From positions 3,782,001-3,846,000 of the forward strand of contig NZ_CP028158.1 of assembly GCF_003030345.1 (NCBI RefSeq): a stretch of DNA of 64,000 nt, written 5' to 3'. This document shows, one piece after another, positions 8,651 to 17,531 of the stretch. The notes under the pieces are model-generated. The model was not told where the DNA came from. It did no database searches and saw nothing but the letters and a program-made list of their open reading frames with translations. Made by a program: the position numbers and the translations under genes. Each line of letters opens with the position of its first letter. Positions within the stretch are counted from its first letter, which is position 1. The DNA comes from Plantactinospora sp. BC1 (GTDB taxonomy: Bacteria; Actinomycetota; Actinomycetes; Mycobacteriales; Micromonosporaceae).

Positions 8651-9709
8651 GTGGCGTTTCCGCAGCGCGTCAAGATGTCGGACGTGGCCCGTACGGCCGG
8701 CGTCTCCGTCGCGACGGTATCCAAGGTGGTCAATGGCAGGTACGGCGTGGCGCAGGCGACCGTGGAACGCGTCCAGCAGGTCATCCACCAGCTCGGGTAC
8801 GAAGCCAGCCTCGGTGCGCAGAGCCTGCGCAGTCACCGCACCAACGTGTTGGGCATCCTGGTCGCCGAGTTCGAGCCGTTCTCGACCGAGCTGCTCAAGG
8901 GGGCGTCCCGGGAGGTCGCCGGCACCGGATACCAACTGCTGGCCTACTCCGGCGGCGACGGCGACCACACGGCCATCGGCTGGGAGCGGCGGTCACTGGC
9001 CCGGCTCTCCGGAACGCTCATCGACGGGGCCGTGATCGTCACCCCGACCGTGGTCGAGACCAACCAGGGCTTCCACGTCGTGGCCGTCGACCCGCACACC
9101 GGCCCCTCCGGCCTGCCCACCGTCGACTCCGACAACTTCGCCGGCGCCGTACTCGCGACCAACTACCTGCTCTCGCTCGGTCACCGCCGGATCGGGCACA
9201 TCAGCGGACGCTACGACCTCGAGTCCGCCCGGCTGCGCGAGGCCGGATTCCGCAAGGCGATGGCCGACGCCGACGTCCCGGTCGACGAGCGGTTGGTGCG
9301 GGTCGGCGGGTTCCGGATCGAGAGCGCCGCCGGTACGGCCGCGGAGCTGCTCGCCCTCCCCGACCGGCCGACCGCGGTCTTCGCCGGAAACGACCTCTCC
9401 GCGATCTCCACCCTCGACGTCGCCCAGAGCATGGGCCTGCGGGTACCCGAGGACCTATCGGTGATCGGTTTCGACAACGTCCCGGAGTCGGCGCTGGTCA
9501 ACCCGCCGCTGACGACCATCATGCAACCGCTGCAACGGATGGGCGCCGAGGCGTTGCGCCTGCTCATCGACCTGATCGGCGGCGTCGAACGGGACACGCA
9601 CATCCGGCTCCCCACCGAGCTGGTCGTCCGGGCGTCCTGTCGCCCCTACGCCGCCGACCGGCTGCCGCAGCTGCCGCTGCCCGCCAGCGTCACCCCCACC
9701 GGCGGCTGA
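8651..9709 (+). CDS. LacI family transcriptional regulator
   Basis: Sugar-responsive repressor (352 aa). The N-terminal HTH reads MSDVARTAGVSVATVSKVVNG (residues 9-29), followed by the hinge helix region SLRSHRT and a periplasmic-binding-like effector domain. The C-terminus has DLSVIGFDNVPES and NPPLTTIMQP. The frame is open far upstream, but GTG 8651 is chosen because a TATCAT -10 lies 7 nt before it and homologues start close to PQRVKMSDVA. It is divergent from the ABC importer and probably its regulator. Confidence 0.93.
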   Translation: MAFPQRVKMSDVARTAGVSVATVSKVVNGRYGVAQATVERVQQVIHQLGYEASLGAQSLRSHRTNVLGILVAEFEPFSTELLKGASREVAGTGYQLLAYSGGDGDHTAIGWERRSLARLSGTLIDGAVIVTPTVVETNQGFHVVAVDPHTGPSGLPTVDSDNFAGAVLATNYLLSLGHRRIGHISGRYDLESARLREAGFRKAMADADVPVDERLVRVGGFRIESAAGTAAELLALPDRPTAVFAGNDLSAISTLDVAQSMGLRVPEDLSVIGFDNVPESALVNPPLTTIMQPLQRMGAEALRLLIDLIGGVERDTHIRLPTELVVRASCRPYAADRLPQLPLPASVTPTGG

Positions 9710-9730
9710 CCCCGGCGCGGATCGGCGCCA

Positions 9731-9798
9731 CCCGGCACGCCCCGGCTCCCCGGCACGCCCCGACCCCCCGGCGCGGGGCGGCGGCGCCCGGCACGCCC
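9731..9798. repeat. Three short GC-rich repeats between convergent genes
   Basis: CCCGGCACGCCC occurs three times (9731, 9749, 9787) in the 105-nt gap between the LacI gene and the DUF402 gene. G/C-rich pairing here could serve as a bidirectional terminator, but no single clean hairpin stands out. Confidence 0.5.
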
Positions 9799-9814
9799 TC
9801 GGCTCGTCGCCGGG

Positions 9815-10459
9815 TCAGCGCACCGGCGGGCGGTCCCAGCCGGGTGGCAGATCCGGCGCGGTCCAGGCCGGGTCGGGGACGAAGTCGCACCAGGTGCCGT
9901 CGAACGGGAACTGCGCCGCCTCGGCGATCTTGATCACCCGCTCCCCCTCGGCCCGTACCGCCGCCGCGTCCGGCACCCAGTAGTGCTCGGGGAGGGCGAG
10001 CCGCTCGGCGAACTCCTCCTCGTCCTTCCACTCCCAGGTGTGGTCGGGCCAGACCACCACGTCGAGGTCCTGGTCCACCATGTCGACCCCGGCCAGGTCG
10101 CCGTCGTCCCAGCGGACGCCGTGCTCCTCCAGGTTGACGTACCAGCTGGCGAACCGCTCCGAGGCGTCCCGGAAGAACCAGACCGAGTGGTCCGCGCCGG
10201 CCGGCAGGAACTTCAGCACCGGCGGGCCGTTCCAGGTCCCGACGTGCAGCCGGTGGTCCGAGGTGACCCACTCACGGAACGGCAGCGCCCGCATGCCCCG
10301 GCCGTCCGCGGTGACCTCGCTGGCCACCCGGGTGCCCCGGGCGACCCAGAGCAGCAGCCCACGGTCGTCGTCGCTGACCACCCGGGCCGGACGGACCCAA
10401 CCGATCCGGCCCCGCCGCACGTTGCGGTGCACGATGACGCGGCCCGGTGCGAAGCGCAT
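9815..10459 (-). CDS. DUF402 domain protein (FomD-like)
   Basis: A 214-residue protein of the DUF402 family, whose characterised members (FomD, nucleoside diphosphate phosphatases) hydrolyse NDP-type substrates. The characteristic block is WYVNLEEHG then DGDLAGVDMVDQDLDVVV (about residues 106-137), with acidic metal ligands, followed by EWKDEEEFAERL. The true substrate is unknown. It is convergent with the LacI gene; proS lies 21 nt upstream on the same strand, so they may be co-transcribed. Confidence 0.85.
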   Translation of the reverse strand: MRFAPGRVIVHRNVRRGRIGWVRPARVVSDDDRGLLLWVARGTRVASEVTADGRGMRALPFREWVTSDHRLHVGTWNGPPVLKFLPAGADHSVWFFRDASERFASWYVNLEEHGVRWDDGDLAGVDMVDQDLDVVVWPDHTWEWKDEEEFAERLALPEHYWVPDAAAVRAEGERVIKIAEAAQFPFDGTWCDFVPDPAWTAPDLPPGWDRPPVR

Positions 10460-10480
10460 CCTGATCCCGGTCCGGTCGGC

Positions 10481-11887
10481 TCAGTAGGAGCGGGCGAGGA
10501 TGGCGGTCAGCTCCGGCTCGTCCTCCGAGTCCGGCACCGAGCCGTCGGCCCGGCGCAGGCAGCGGACGGTCACGCCCTGGGCGTTCGCCTCCGCCTCACC
10601 CTCGGCGCCGACGGCCGACCACGGCACCCGGGCGAAGCCGGTGCCGGCCGCCTCGATCGCCTCGGCCAGCGACTCCACCGAGACGGTGTGCGACTCGCGC
10701 CGGGCCAGCGCCTCGTCGTAGAGCGCCTTCTGGTCGGCCTCCAGCGCGGCGAGCACCCCCGCCACCACGTCCGGCACCGGGACCGGAGTCTTGGCGCCGG
10801 TGGTCCGGCGGACCAGCACCGCGTTGCCGGCGGCCAGGTCGCGGGGACCGAGCTCGACGCGTACCGGATAGCCCTTCAGCTCGGCGTCGACGGCCCGGCG
10901 GCCGAACGGGGTCTCCACCCGGTCGTCGAGCGCGACCCGGACCCCGGCGTCGCGCAGCGCGTCGCAGAGCTTCGCGGCGGCCTCGGCGACGCCGTCGCCG
11001 GCCTTCACCACCATCACGTACGCCTGCACCGGCGCCAGCCTCGGCGGCACCCGCAGCCCGTTGTCGTCGCCGTGGCACATGATCAGCCCGCCGAGCATCC
11101 GGGTCGAGCTGCCCCACGAGGTCGTCCAGGCGTGCTCGACGCTGCGCTCGGCCGAGGTGTAGGTGATGTCGAAGGCGCGGGCGAAATTCTGCCCCAGCTC
11201 GTGCGAGGTGCCCATCTGGAGCGCCTTGCCGTCGCCCATCATGCCTTCGAGCGTGTAGGTGCGGGTGGCACCGGCGAACCGCTCCCGGGCGGTCTTCAGC
11301 CCGACCAGCACCGGAATGCCGAGCACCCCGACCATGAAGTCCTCGTAGACCTCGTGCAGGATCTTCCGGGCGTACGCCCGCGCGTCGGCCTCGTCGGCGT
11401 GCGCGGTGTGCCCCTCCTGCCAGAGGAACTCGCTGGTCCGCAGGAAGACCCGGGGCCGCAGCTCCCAGCGCACCACGTTGGCCCACTGGTTGAGCAGCAG
11501 CGGCAGGTCGCGGTAGGAGTCGACCCACTTCGCCATGAACTCGCCGATCACCGTCTCGCTGGTCGGCCGGACCACGACCGGCTCGGCGAGCTGCTTGCCG
11601 CCACCGTGGGTGACCACCGCCAGCTCGGGCGAGAAGCCCTCGACGTGCTGTGCCTCGCGGCGCAGGTAGCTCTCCGGGATGAAGAGCGGGAAGTACGCGT
11701 TCTCGGCGCCGGCCAGCTTGATCCGGGCGTCCATCTCGGCCTGCATGCGCTCCCAGATGGCGTAGCCGGCCGGTCGGATGACCATGGTCCCCCGCACCGG
11801 GCCGTTGTCGGCGAGCTGCGCCTTGGCGATCAGGTCCTGGTACCAGCGGGGGAAGTCCTCCGCACGGGGAGTGAGCACGCGTGCCAT
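10481..11887 (-). CDS. proS: Prolyl-tRNA synthetase (short, archaeal/eukaryal-type)
   Basis: Class II synthetase (468 aa) that charges tRNA-Pro. It lacks the long editing insertion of E. coli ProRS. Class II motifs are visible: motif 1 around GTMVIRPAGYAIWERMQ, motif 2 RWELRPRVFLRTSEFLWQEGHTA split over residues 142-165, and motif 3 near GGLIMCHGDDNGLRVPP. The ATG start has a TAGGAT hexamer 8 nt upstream, fitting a leaderless mRNA. Confidence 0.96.
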   Translation of the reverse strand: MARVLTPRAEDFPRWYQDLIAKAQLADNGPVRGTMVIRPAGYAIWERMQAEMDARIKLAGAENAYFPLFIPESYLRREAQHVEGFSPELAVVTHGGGKQLAEPVVVRPTSETVIGEFMAKWVDSYRDLPLLLNQWANVVRWELRPRVFLRTSEFLWQEGHTAHADEADARAYARKILHEVYEDFMVGVLGIPVLVGLKTARERFAGATRTYTLEGMMGDGKALQMGTSHELGQNFARAFDITYTSAERSVEHAWTTSWGSSTRMLGGLIMCHGDDNGLRVPPRLAPVQAYVMVVKAGDGVAEAAAKLCDALRDAGVRVALDDRVETPFGRRAVDAELKGYPVRVELGPRDLAAGNAVLVRRTTGAKTPVPVPDVVAGVLAALEADQKALYDEALARRESHTVSVESLAEAIEAAGTGFARVPWSAVGAEGEAEANAQGVTVRCLRRADGSVPDSEDEPELTAILARSY

Positions 11888-11895
11888 GAGGGCAC

Positions 11896-11901
11896 ATCCT
11901 A
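11896..11901 (-). promoter_or_regulatory. Candidate leaderless -10 hexamer of proS
   Basis: TAGGAT on the minus strand, 8 nt before the proS ATG, fits TANNNT. No Shine-Dalgarno is seen between them. Confidence 0.4.
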
Positions 11902-11966
11902 TGCGCCGACGCCCGAGCCGACGCGCCCGGCCCGCTGGTGCTCGTACCCGCCCGGCGGGGGGCCGG

Positions 11967-13046
11967 TCAGCGCACCACCCGGCCGCGCAGCACGATGCGC
12001 TCCGGTGCGCGTACCACCCGCAGGTCGGTCCGGGGGTCGGTGGGGTACACCACCAGGTCGGCGAGGCCCCCCTCGACCAGGCCGGGGAAGCCGAGCCAGT
12101 CCCGGGCCCGCCAGGAGGCGGCGGCCAGGACGTCGACGCGGGACATGCCGGCCCGCTCGTGCAGCAGCAGCATCTCCTCGGCGGCCAGCCCGTGGTCGAT
12201 CCCGCCGCCCGCGTCGGTGCCGACGTAGATCGGCACCCCGGCCTCGTACGCCGCGCCGACCACGGTGGGAAAGTTGTCGCGGAGCGCGAGCATGTGCTTG
12301 GCGTACCCGGGGAACTTCGCGGCGGCCCGCTCCGCGATCTCGCCGAAGGTGTCGATGTTGATCATCGTGGGCACCAGGGCGGTGCCGCGCCGGGCCATCT
12401 CGTCGACCAGGTCGAGACTGACCCCGGTGCCGTGCTCGACCGAGTCGACCCCGGCCCGGACCATCACCTCGACCGCCGACTCCGAGAAGGTGTGCACGGC
12501 TGCCCGGGCGCCGGCCGCGTGCGCGGCGGCCACCGCAGCGGCCACGGTCTCCGGATCCCAGGAGGGTGCCAGGTCGCCGACGTTCCGGTCGATCCAGTCG
12601 CCGACCAGCTTGACCCAGCCGTTGCCGGCCCGGGCCTGCTCGGTCACCGCCGCCGGCACGTCGGCGGCCTCGACCTCCACCGCGATGCCCCGCAGGTACC
12701 GCCTCGGCGGCGCGACGTGCCGCCCGGCGCGGGCCAGTCGGGGCAGGTCCGGCTCGTCCTCCAACTCCGGGTACGGGAACGGCGAGCCGGCGTCCCGGAT
12801 CGCCAGCACCCCGGCGTCCCGGTCGATCCGGGCCAGCTCGCGGGCCTGGTCGAGCGAGGTGATCGGCACCGCGCCGGGGGCGATGCCCGGGTGACAGTGC
12901 GCGTCGACCAGACCCGGCAACACGAAGCCGCGATCGGCCACCGTCACCGCTCCGGGGACCGGGGTGAAGGTGACCCGGTCGCCGACCAGCCACAGGTCGC
13001 GGACCTCGTCGTCCGGGAGCACGACCCCTCGTACGTGCAGCGCCAT
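11967..13046 (-). CDS. Metal-dependent amidohydrolase
   Basis: Amidohydrolase-superfamily protein (359 aa), similar in layout to imidazolonepropionase-like enzymes. The metal-binding HxH is in GLVDAHCHPG (about residue 50). Further conserved parts are TFSESAVEVMVRAGVDSVEHG and VPIYVGTDAGGG with the late Asp. I start at the ATG 13046 (MALHVRGVVLPDDEV); the open frame 14 codons upstream is not family-like. The substrate is unknown. Confidence 0.88.
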   Translation of the reverse strand: MALHVRGVVLPDDEVRDLWLVGDRVTFTPVPGAVTVADRGFVLPGLVDAHCHPGIAPGAVPITSLDQARELARIDRDAGVLAIRDAGSPFPYPELEDEPDLPRLARAGRHVAPPRRYLRGIAVEVEAADVPAAVTEQARAGNGWVKLVGDWIDRNVGDLAPSWDPETVAAAVAAAHAAGARAAVHTFSESAVEVMVRAGVDSVEHGTGVSLDLVDEMARRGTALVPTMINIDTFGEIAERAAAKFPGYAKHMLALRDNFPTVVGAAYEAGVPIYVGTDAGGGIDHGLAAEEMLLLHERAGMSRVDVLAAASWRARDWLGFPGLVEGGLADLVVYPTDPRTDLRVVRAPERIVLRGRVVR

Positions 13047-13127
13047 GCGCACATTCCTACCCGATCGGGCTCGGCCCACCCGTCGCACCCCGGCCCGCCC
13101 CGCCGAGGAACACCCCTGGACCCGGAA

Positions 13128-13706
13128 CTATGCCTCGGCGCGCCCGCGCAGGCCGGCCCAGCGGGTGGTCAGGGCCGGCAGGTCGATGGTCACCTTCCAC
13201 GGCCGCTCGGTGCTGAAGACGTCGTCGGTGTGCACGGCCGGCTCGTATTCGCCGGACGGGCCGAGCACGAACTCGGTGAGCGTCATCCGCTCGTGCAGCG
13301 GGTCGACAACCCAGTAGGTCGGCACCCCGGCGTGGGCGTAGACCCGGGCCTTGGCGTACATGTCCCGGAAGGTGGAGTCGGGGGAGATCACCTCGACCGC
13401 GAGGATCGCGTCCTGCACCGGGACCGGGCTGCGGGTGACGTGCTCGGGGCGCAGCGCCACCACGTCGGGCCGGGGCTCGTTGCGCCGGTCGACCCGCATC
13501 GACAGGTCGATGCTGACCACGTACTCCGGCGGGCAGTTCGCTTCGAGTGCGAGCAGGATGCGGACACAGAGGTCCTGGTGCAGGTGGGTGGGGGACGGCA
13601 CGATCAACCTTCCGTTGACCAGTTCGTACGGAAGGTCCTTCGGCAGCTCGCCGAGGTCGTCGACCGTCCACTCCTGCCGCTCCGGCAGCATCGGCGCCGC
13701 GGACAT
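13128..13706 (-). CDS. Uma2 family protein (DUF820 putative restriction endonuclease fold)
   Basis: A 192-residue member of the Uma2/DUF820 family, which has a PD-(D/E)xK nuclease fold but mostly unknown function. Typical blocks are LPYELVNGRLIVPSP, RPDVVAL (the D of the active site), AILAVEVISPDST and KARVYAHAGVPTYWVVDP. The ATG at 13706 sits 5 nt after AAGGAG, which favours it over the GTG two codons earlier. Many actinomycetes carry many copies. Confidence 0.9.
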   Translation of the reverse strand: MSAAPMLPERQEWTVDDLGELPKDLPYELVNGRLIVPSPTHLHQDLCVRILLALEANCPPEYVVSIDLSMRVDRRNEPRPDVVALRPEHVTRSPVPVQDAILAVEVISPDSTFRDMYAKARVYAHAGVPTYWVVDPLHERMTLTEFVLGPSGEYEPAVHTDDVFSTERPWKVTIDLPALTTRWAGLRGRAEA

Positions 13707-13765
13707 GACCACTCCTTCCCGGTGTCGCCGTCACCCTACGCGGTCAGGTTATCGCCCGCTGTCCC

Positions 13766-13792
13766 CGACGACGGACATTGTGTCCGTCGTCG
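13766..13792 (-). terminator. Hairpin directly abutting the ffh stop
   Basis: A perfect 12-bp stem (13766-13777 with 13781-13792) and 3-nt loop start on the base after the ffh TGA. No U-tract follows. The extreme closeness to the stop codon is unusual but fits an actinobacterial intrinsic terminator. Confidence 0.75.
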
Positions 13793-15334
13793 TCACTTCT
13801 CGTCCGGACGCTTGCCGAGCTTGTTGAAGTCGATCTTCGGCAGCTTGAAGCCGGGCGGCAGGCCCTGGCCGCCCTGCAACGCGTTCGGGTCCAGCCCCGG
13901 CGGCAACTGCGGCATGCCGCCCGGGAAGCCACCGGCCGGGCCGCCGATCCGGGGCCGGCCGCCGCCCTTGGTGCCCTTGCGCTTGTTCTTCGGCGACTTG
14001 GTCGCCTTGCGCCGGCCGCCGGGCAGGCCCATCATGCCGCCCATCTGCTTCATCATCTTCTGCGCCTCGGCGAAGCGGTTGAGCAGCTGGTTCACGTCCA
14101 TCACGGTGACGCCGGAGCCGTTCGCGATCCGGGCCCGCCGCGAGCCGTTGATGATCTTCGGGTTGGTCCGCTCGCCGGGGGTCATCGACCGGATGATCGC
14201 GGTGACCTTGTCGAAGTGCTTGTCGTCGACCTCGGCCAACTGGTCCTTCATCTGCCCCATCCCGGGCATCATGGCCAGGACGTTGGCGATCGGGCCCATC
14301 CGGCGTACCGCGATGAGCTGGTCGAGGAAGTCCTCCAGGGTGAACTGCTCGCCGCCCATCAGCTTGGCGGTCATCTTCTCTTTCTGATCGGCGTCGAAGG
14401 CCTGCTCGGCCTGCTCGATCAGTGTGAGCACGTCACCCATGCCGAGGATCCGGCTGGCCATCCGGTCCGGGTGGAAGACGTCGAAGTCGGTCAGCTTCTC
14501 GCCGGTGGAGGCGAAGAGGATCGGCTGACCGGTGACCTGCCGTACCGAGAGCGCGGCACCACCGCGCGCGTCACCGTCGAGCTTGGAGAGGACCACGCCG
14601 GTGATCCCGACGCCGTCCCGGAACGCCTCGGCGGTGCGTACGGCGTCCTGACCGACCATCGCGTCGATCACGAAGATGATCTCGTCCGGGTCGACCGCGT
14701 CCCGGATCGCGGCGGCCTGCGCCATCATCTCGGCGTCGATGCCGAGCCGGCCGGCGGTGTCGACGATGACGATGTCCCGGGCGGCCCGCCGGGCGTGCTC
14801 GATCGACGCCTTGGCGACCTGGACCGGGTCGCCGACCCCGTTGCCGGGCTCCGGCGCGAAGACCTCGACCCCGGCCCTGCCGCCGAGCACCTGCAACTGG
14901 TTGACCGCGTTGGGCCGCTGGAGGTCGGCGGCGACCAGCAGCGGCTGGTGTCCCTGCCCCTTCAGCCAGCCGGACAGCTTGCCGGCCAGGGTCGTCTTAC
15001 CGGAGCCCTGGAGGCCGGCGAGCATGATCACCGTCGGGGGCTGCTTGGCGAACTGCAACCGGCGGCCCTCGCCGCCGAGCACCGCGACGAGTTCCTCGTG
15101 GACGATCTTGATTACCTGCTGGGCCGGGTTGAGCGCCTGGGAGACCTCGGCACCCCGGGCCCGCTCCTTCACGCTGGCGATGAAGGACTTGACCACGGGC
15201 AGCGCGACGTCCGCCTCCAGCAGCGCCAGCCGGATCTCCCGGGCGGTGGCGTCGATGTCGGCGTCGGTGAGGCGACCCTTGCCACGCAGCTTGGTGAAGA
15301 TCCCGGACAGGCGGTCACTCAAAGTGTCAAACAC
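13793..15334 (-). CDS. ffh: Signal recognition particle protein Ffh (SRP54)
   Basis: GTPase (513 aa) that binds signal sequences and SRP RNA and targets nascent membrane proteins to FtsY. The N domain is followed by the G domain with G1 GLQGSGKTTLAGKL, DTAGRLGID and SKLDGDARGG. The C-terminal M domain is methionine-rich (MKQMGGMMGLPGG near the end) with a Gly/Pro/Lys tail. GTG start; the upstream region has no clear Shine-Dalgarno. Confidence 0.97.
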   Translation of the reverse strand: MFDTLSDRLSGIFTKLRGKGRLTDADIDATAREIRLALLEADVALPVVKSFIASVKERARGAEVSQALNPAQQVIKIVHEELVAVLGGEGRRLQFAKQPPTVIMLAGLQGSGKTTLAGKLSGWLKGQGHQPLLVAADLQRPNAVNQLQVLGGRAGVEVFAPEPGNGVGDPVQVAKASIEHARRAARDIVIVDTAGRLGIDAEMMAQAAAIRDAVDPDEIIFVIDAMVGQDAVRTAEAFRDGVGITGVVLSKLDGDARGGAALSVRQVTGQPILFASTGEKLTDFDVFHPDRMASRILGMGDVLTLIEQAEQAFDADQKEKMTAKLMGGEQFTLEDFLDQLIAVRRMGPIANVLAMMPGMGQMKDQLAEVDDKHFDKVTAIIRSMTPGERTNPKIINGSRRARIANGSGVTVMDVNQLLNRFAEAQKMMKQMGGMMGLPGGRRKATKSPKNKRKGTKGGGRPRIGGPAGGFPGGMPQLPPGLDPNALQGGQGLPPGFKLPKIDFNKLGKRPDEK

Positions 15335-15550
15335 GGCGCAGCATCCCGTTTGTCGTATTTACCCGAGCATGGCATGGCCGAGGCACGGATGCCCGGCCAC
15401 CGCAAGGGTAGCCGCCCGCATCTCCCGCCGCCTCGACCCCGCCCCGGCCGGGCCGGGCGGAGCGGGCGGGGTTGTGGGCGGGCGCACAGGCGGGGCAGCT
15501 CGACAGTCTCGCGGTCAACCTACCCCCGGCCGGGCGCCGAGGGCCCGGCC

Positions 15551-16246
15551 TCAGGGCTCGACCAGACCGGACTGGTAGGCGTACACCACCAACTGGGCCC
15601 GGTCCCGGGCGCCGAGCTTGACCATGGCCCGGCTGACGTGGGTACGCGCCGTCGCCGGACTGACCAGCAGCCGGCTGCCGATCTCGTCGTTGCTCAATCC
15701 CTCGCCGACCAGCCCGACCACCTGCCGCTCCCGCTCGGTCAGCGTCTCCAGCCGGGGATGCGGCCGGAGCACCCGGGACGGCCGGGTGGCGAACTCCCGG
15801 ACCACCCGCCGGGTCACCGACGGGGAGAGCAGCGCCTCGCCGCCAGCCACCAGCCGGATCGCCCGGAGCAGCTCGACCGGCTTGGTGTCCTTGGTCAGGA
15901 AGCCGCTGGCACCGTGCCGCAGCGCCTCGAAGACGTACGAGTCGAGTTCGAAGGTGGTCAGCACGACCACCCGGGTACCGGCCAGCTCCGGGTCGGCGAC
16001 GATCCGCCGGGTCGCCTCGATGCCGTCGATCCCGGGCATCCGCACGTCCATCAGCACCACGTCGGGGCGCTCCCGCCGGGCCACCGCCAGCGCGGCCAGC
16101 CCGTCGGCCGCCTCACCGACCACCCGCAGGTCGGACTCGCTCTCCACCAGGGCGCGCAGCCCCAGCCGGACCAGGTCCTGGTCGTCCGCGATCAGCACCC
16201 CGATCGGCCCGCTCCGCCCGGTCATTCCACCGTCCTCCCCGGTCAT
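15551..16246 (-). CDS. NarL/LuxR-family response regulator
   Basis: Two-component response regulator (231 aa). The receiver domain has acidic D21/D22 and the phospho-acceptor Asp67 in VVLMDVRMPG. The C-terminal LuxR-type HTH is at about 160-220 (LTERERQVVGLVGEGLSNDEI). The ATG at 16246 is one of several closely spaced ATGs; the ATG at 16225, in frame 7 codons later, is an alternative. It lies 48 nt after the histidine kinase gene and pairs with it, probably controlling the neighbouring ABC exporter. Confidence 0.93.
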   Translation of the reverse strand: MTGEDGGMTGRSGPIGVLIADDQDLVRLGLRALVESESDLRVVGEAADGLAALAVARRERPDVVLMDVRMPGIDGIEATRRIVADPELAGTRVVVLTTFELDSYVFEALRHGASGFLTKDTKPVELLRAIRLVAGGEALLSPSVTRRVVREFATRPSRVLRPHPRLETLTERERQVVGLVGEGLSNDEIGSRLLVSPATARTHVSRAMVKLGARDRAQLVVYAYQSGLVEP

Positions 16247-16293
16247 CGCCGCTCTCCGGTCATCGCCGCTCCCCCGTCATCGCCGCTCCCCCG
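16243..16293 (-). repeat. Three 17-bp tandem repeats carrying ATGs and RBS-like GGGGAG
   Basis: Between the kinase stop and the regulator start a 17-bp unit occurs three times, each with a purine-rich GGGGAG/GGAGAG run and an ATG. Two units encode M-T-G-E-R-R-stop, and each stop overlaps the next ATG as ATGA. The last ATG is the regulator start. Confidence 0.7.
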
Positions 16294-16294
16294 G

Positions 16295-17479
16295 TCAGTC
16301 CCGTGCCCGCGCGGGCAGCCGGGCGAAGACCCGGAACCCGCCGCCGGGACGCGGCCCGACCTCCAGCGCGCCGCCGAGCGCGTCGATCCGCTCCCGCATC
16401 CCGGTCAGCCCGTGCCCCTCGCCCGGACCGGCCGCCCCCGAACCGCCGTGCCCGGTGTCGACCACCTCCACCGTCACCTCGTCCGGCAGGTACCCGATCC
16501 GGACCGTCGCGGCGGCGGTGCCGGCGTGCCGCAACACGTTCGTCAGCGACTCCTGCACCACCCGGTACGCGGCCAGGTCGACCGCCACCGGCAGCGGCCG
16601 ACGGTCGCCCTCGCACTCCAGGGTGACCGTCAGCCCGGTCTGGCGCAGCCGGGCGGTCAGCGCCGCCACCTGGTCCAGTCCGGGCACCGGCGCGCGGTCG
16701 ACGGCGGCGTCCCGGCGGACCACCGAGAGGGTGACCCGAAGCTCGTCCAGCGCCTCCCGGCTGGTCCGGCTGATCGCCGTCAACGCCGTCTCCGCCTGCT
16801 CCGGGCGCTTCGCCAGCAGGTGCAGGGCGATCTCGGCCTGCATGTTGATCGCGGCCAGGCCGTGCCCGACCACGTCGTGCACCTCCTGGGCGATCCGCAG
16901 CCGCTCGTCGTCGGCGAGCCGGCGGGCCTGCTCGATCCGGTCCCGGGCGGCGGCCTCCCGGTTGTTGCGCACCGTGACCCCCACCGCGAACGGTACGACG
17001 ATCCACGCCGCGCCCGGCAGCAGACCGGACAGCCCCACCGGTTCGCGCAGGGAGACGAAGACGTGCACCAGTACCGCCGCCAGGGCCGGGGTGCAGCCGA
17101 GCACCGCCCGGCGGATCGGCAAGTGCCGGGCGACGGTGTAGACCGCGACGAAGAACGAGAACAGGATCGGCCCGTACGGATAGCCGGCCACCAGGTACGC
17201 CGAGGCGGCCACGGTGCCGAACGCCAACGTGACCAGCGGCCAGCGGCGGCGTACCACCAGCGCCAGCGCCGCCACCGTGACCAAAAGGTCGGCCCAGCCG
17301 TCGACCGGGGCGGCGTGCGGGAAGTTCTGCGCCGCGGCGCGGGTGCCGACGTACCCGACGAGCAGCAGCACCAGCGCGAGCGCGGCGTCGGCCAGCAGGC
17401 TGCTCCACCGCCCGTCGGCCCGGCGCAGCCCGCCGTCCGCCTCCCGTCCCCGCGTCGCCATCTGTGCCGAGGATGTCAT
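16295..17479 (-). CDS. Sensor histidine kinase (HisKA_3 type)
   Basis: Membrane sensor kinase (394 aa). The N-terminal half has several transmembrane segments (about residues 28-45, 62-76, 83-100, 104-118, 126-143, 152-170). The phosphorylated histidine is His201 in AQEVHDVVGHGL, followed by the dimerisation helix. The C-terminal ATPase has VVDTGHGG and GEGHGLTGMRERI. Start ATG 17479, preceded by AGGGG. It is downstream of the ABC transporter genes and upstream of its regulator, a common actinobacterial arrangement. Confidence 0.93.
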   Translation of the reverse strand: MTSSAQMATRGREADGGLRRADGRWSSLLADAALALVLLLVGYVGTRAAAQNFPHAAPVDGWADLLVTVAALALVVRRRWPLVTLAFGTVAASAYLVAGYPYGPILFSFFVAVYTVARHLPIRRAVLGCTPALAAVLVHVFVSLREPVGLSGLLPGAAWIVVPFAVGVTVRNNREAAARDRIEQARRLADDERLRIAQEVHDVVGHGLAAINMQAEIALHLLAKRPEQAETALTAISRTSREALDELRVTLSVVRRDAAVDRAPVPGLDQVAALTARLRQTGLTVTLECEGDRRPLPVAVDLAAYRVVQESLTNVLRHAGTAAATVRIGYLPDEVTVEVVDTGHGGSGAAGPGEGHGLTGMRERIDALGGALEVGPRPGGGFRVFARLPARARD

Positions 17480-17531
17480 GCCGGCACCCCTGTCTGGCGG
17501 CCGTGCAACCGTCGGCACGCCCGTCGAATGC

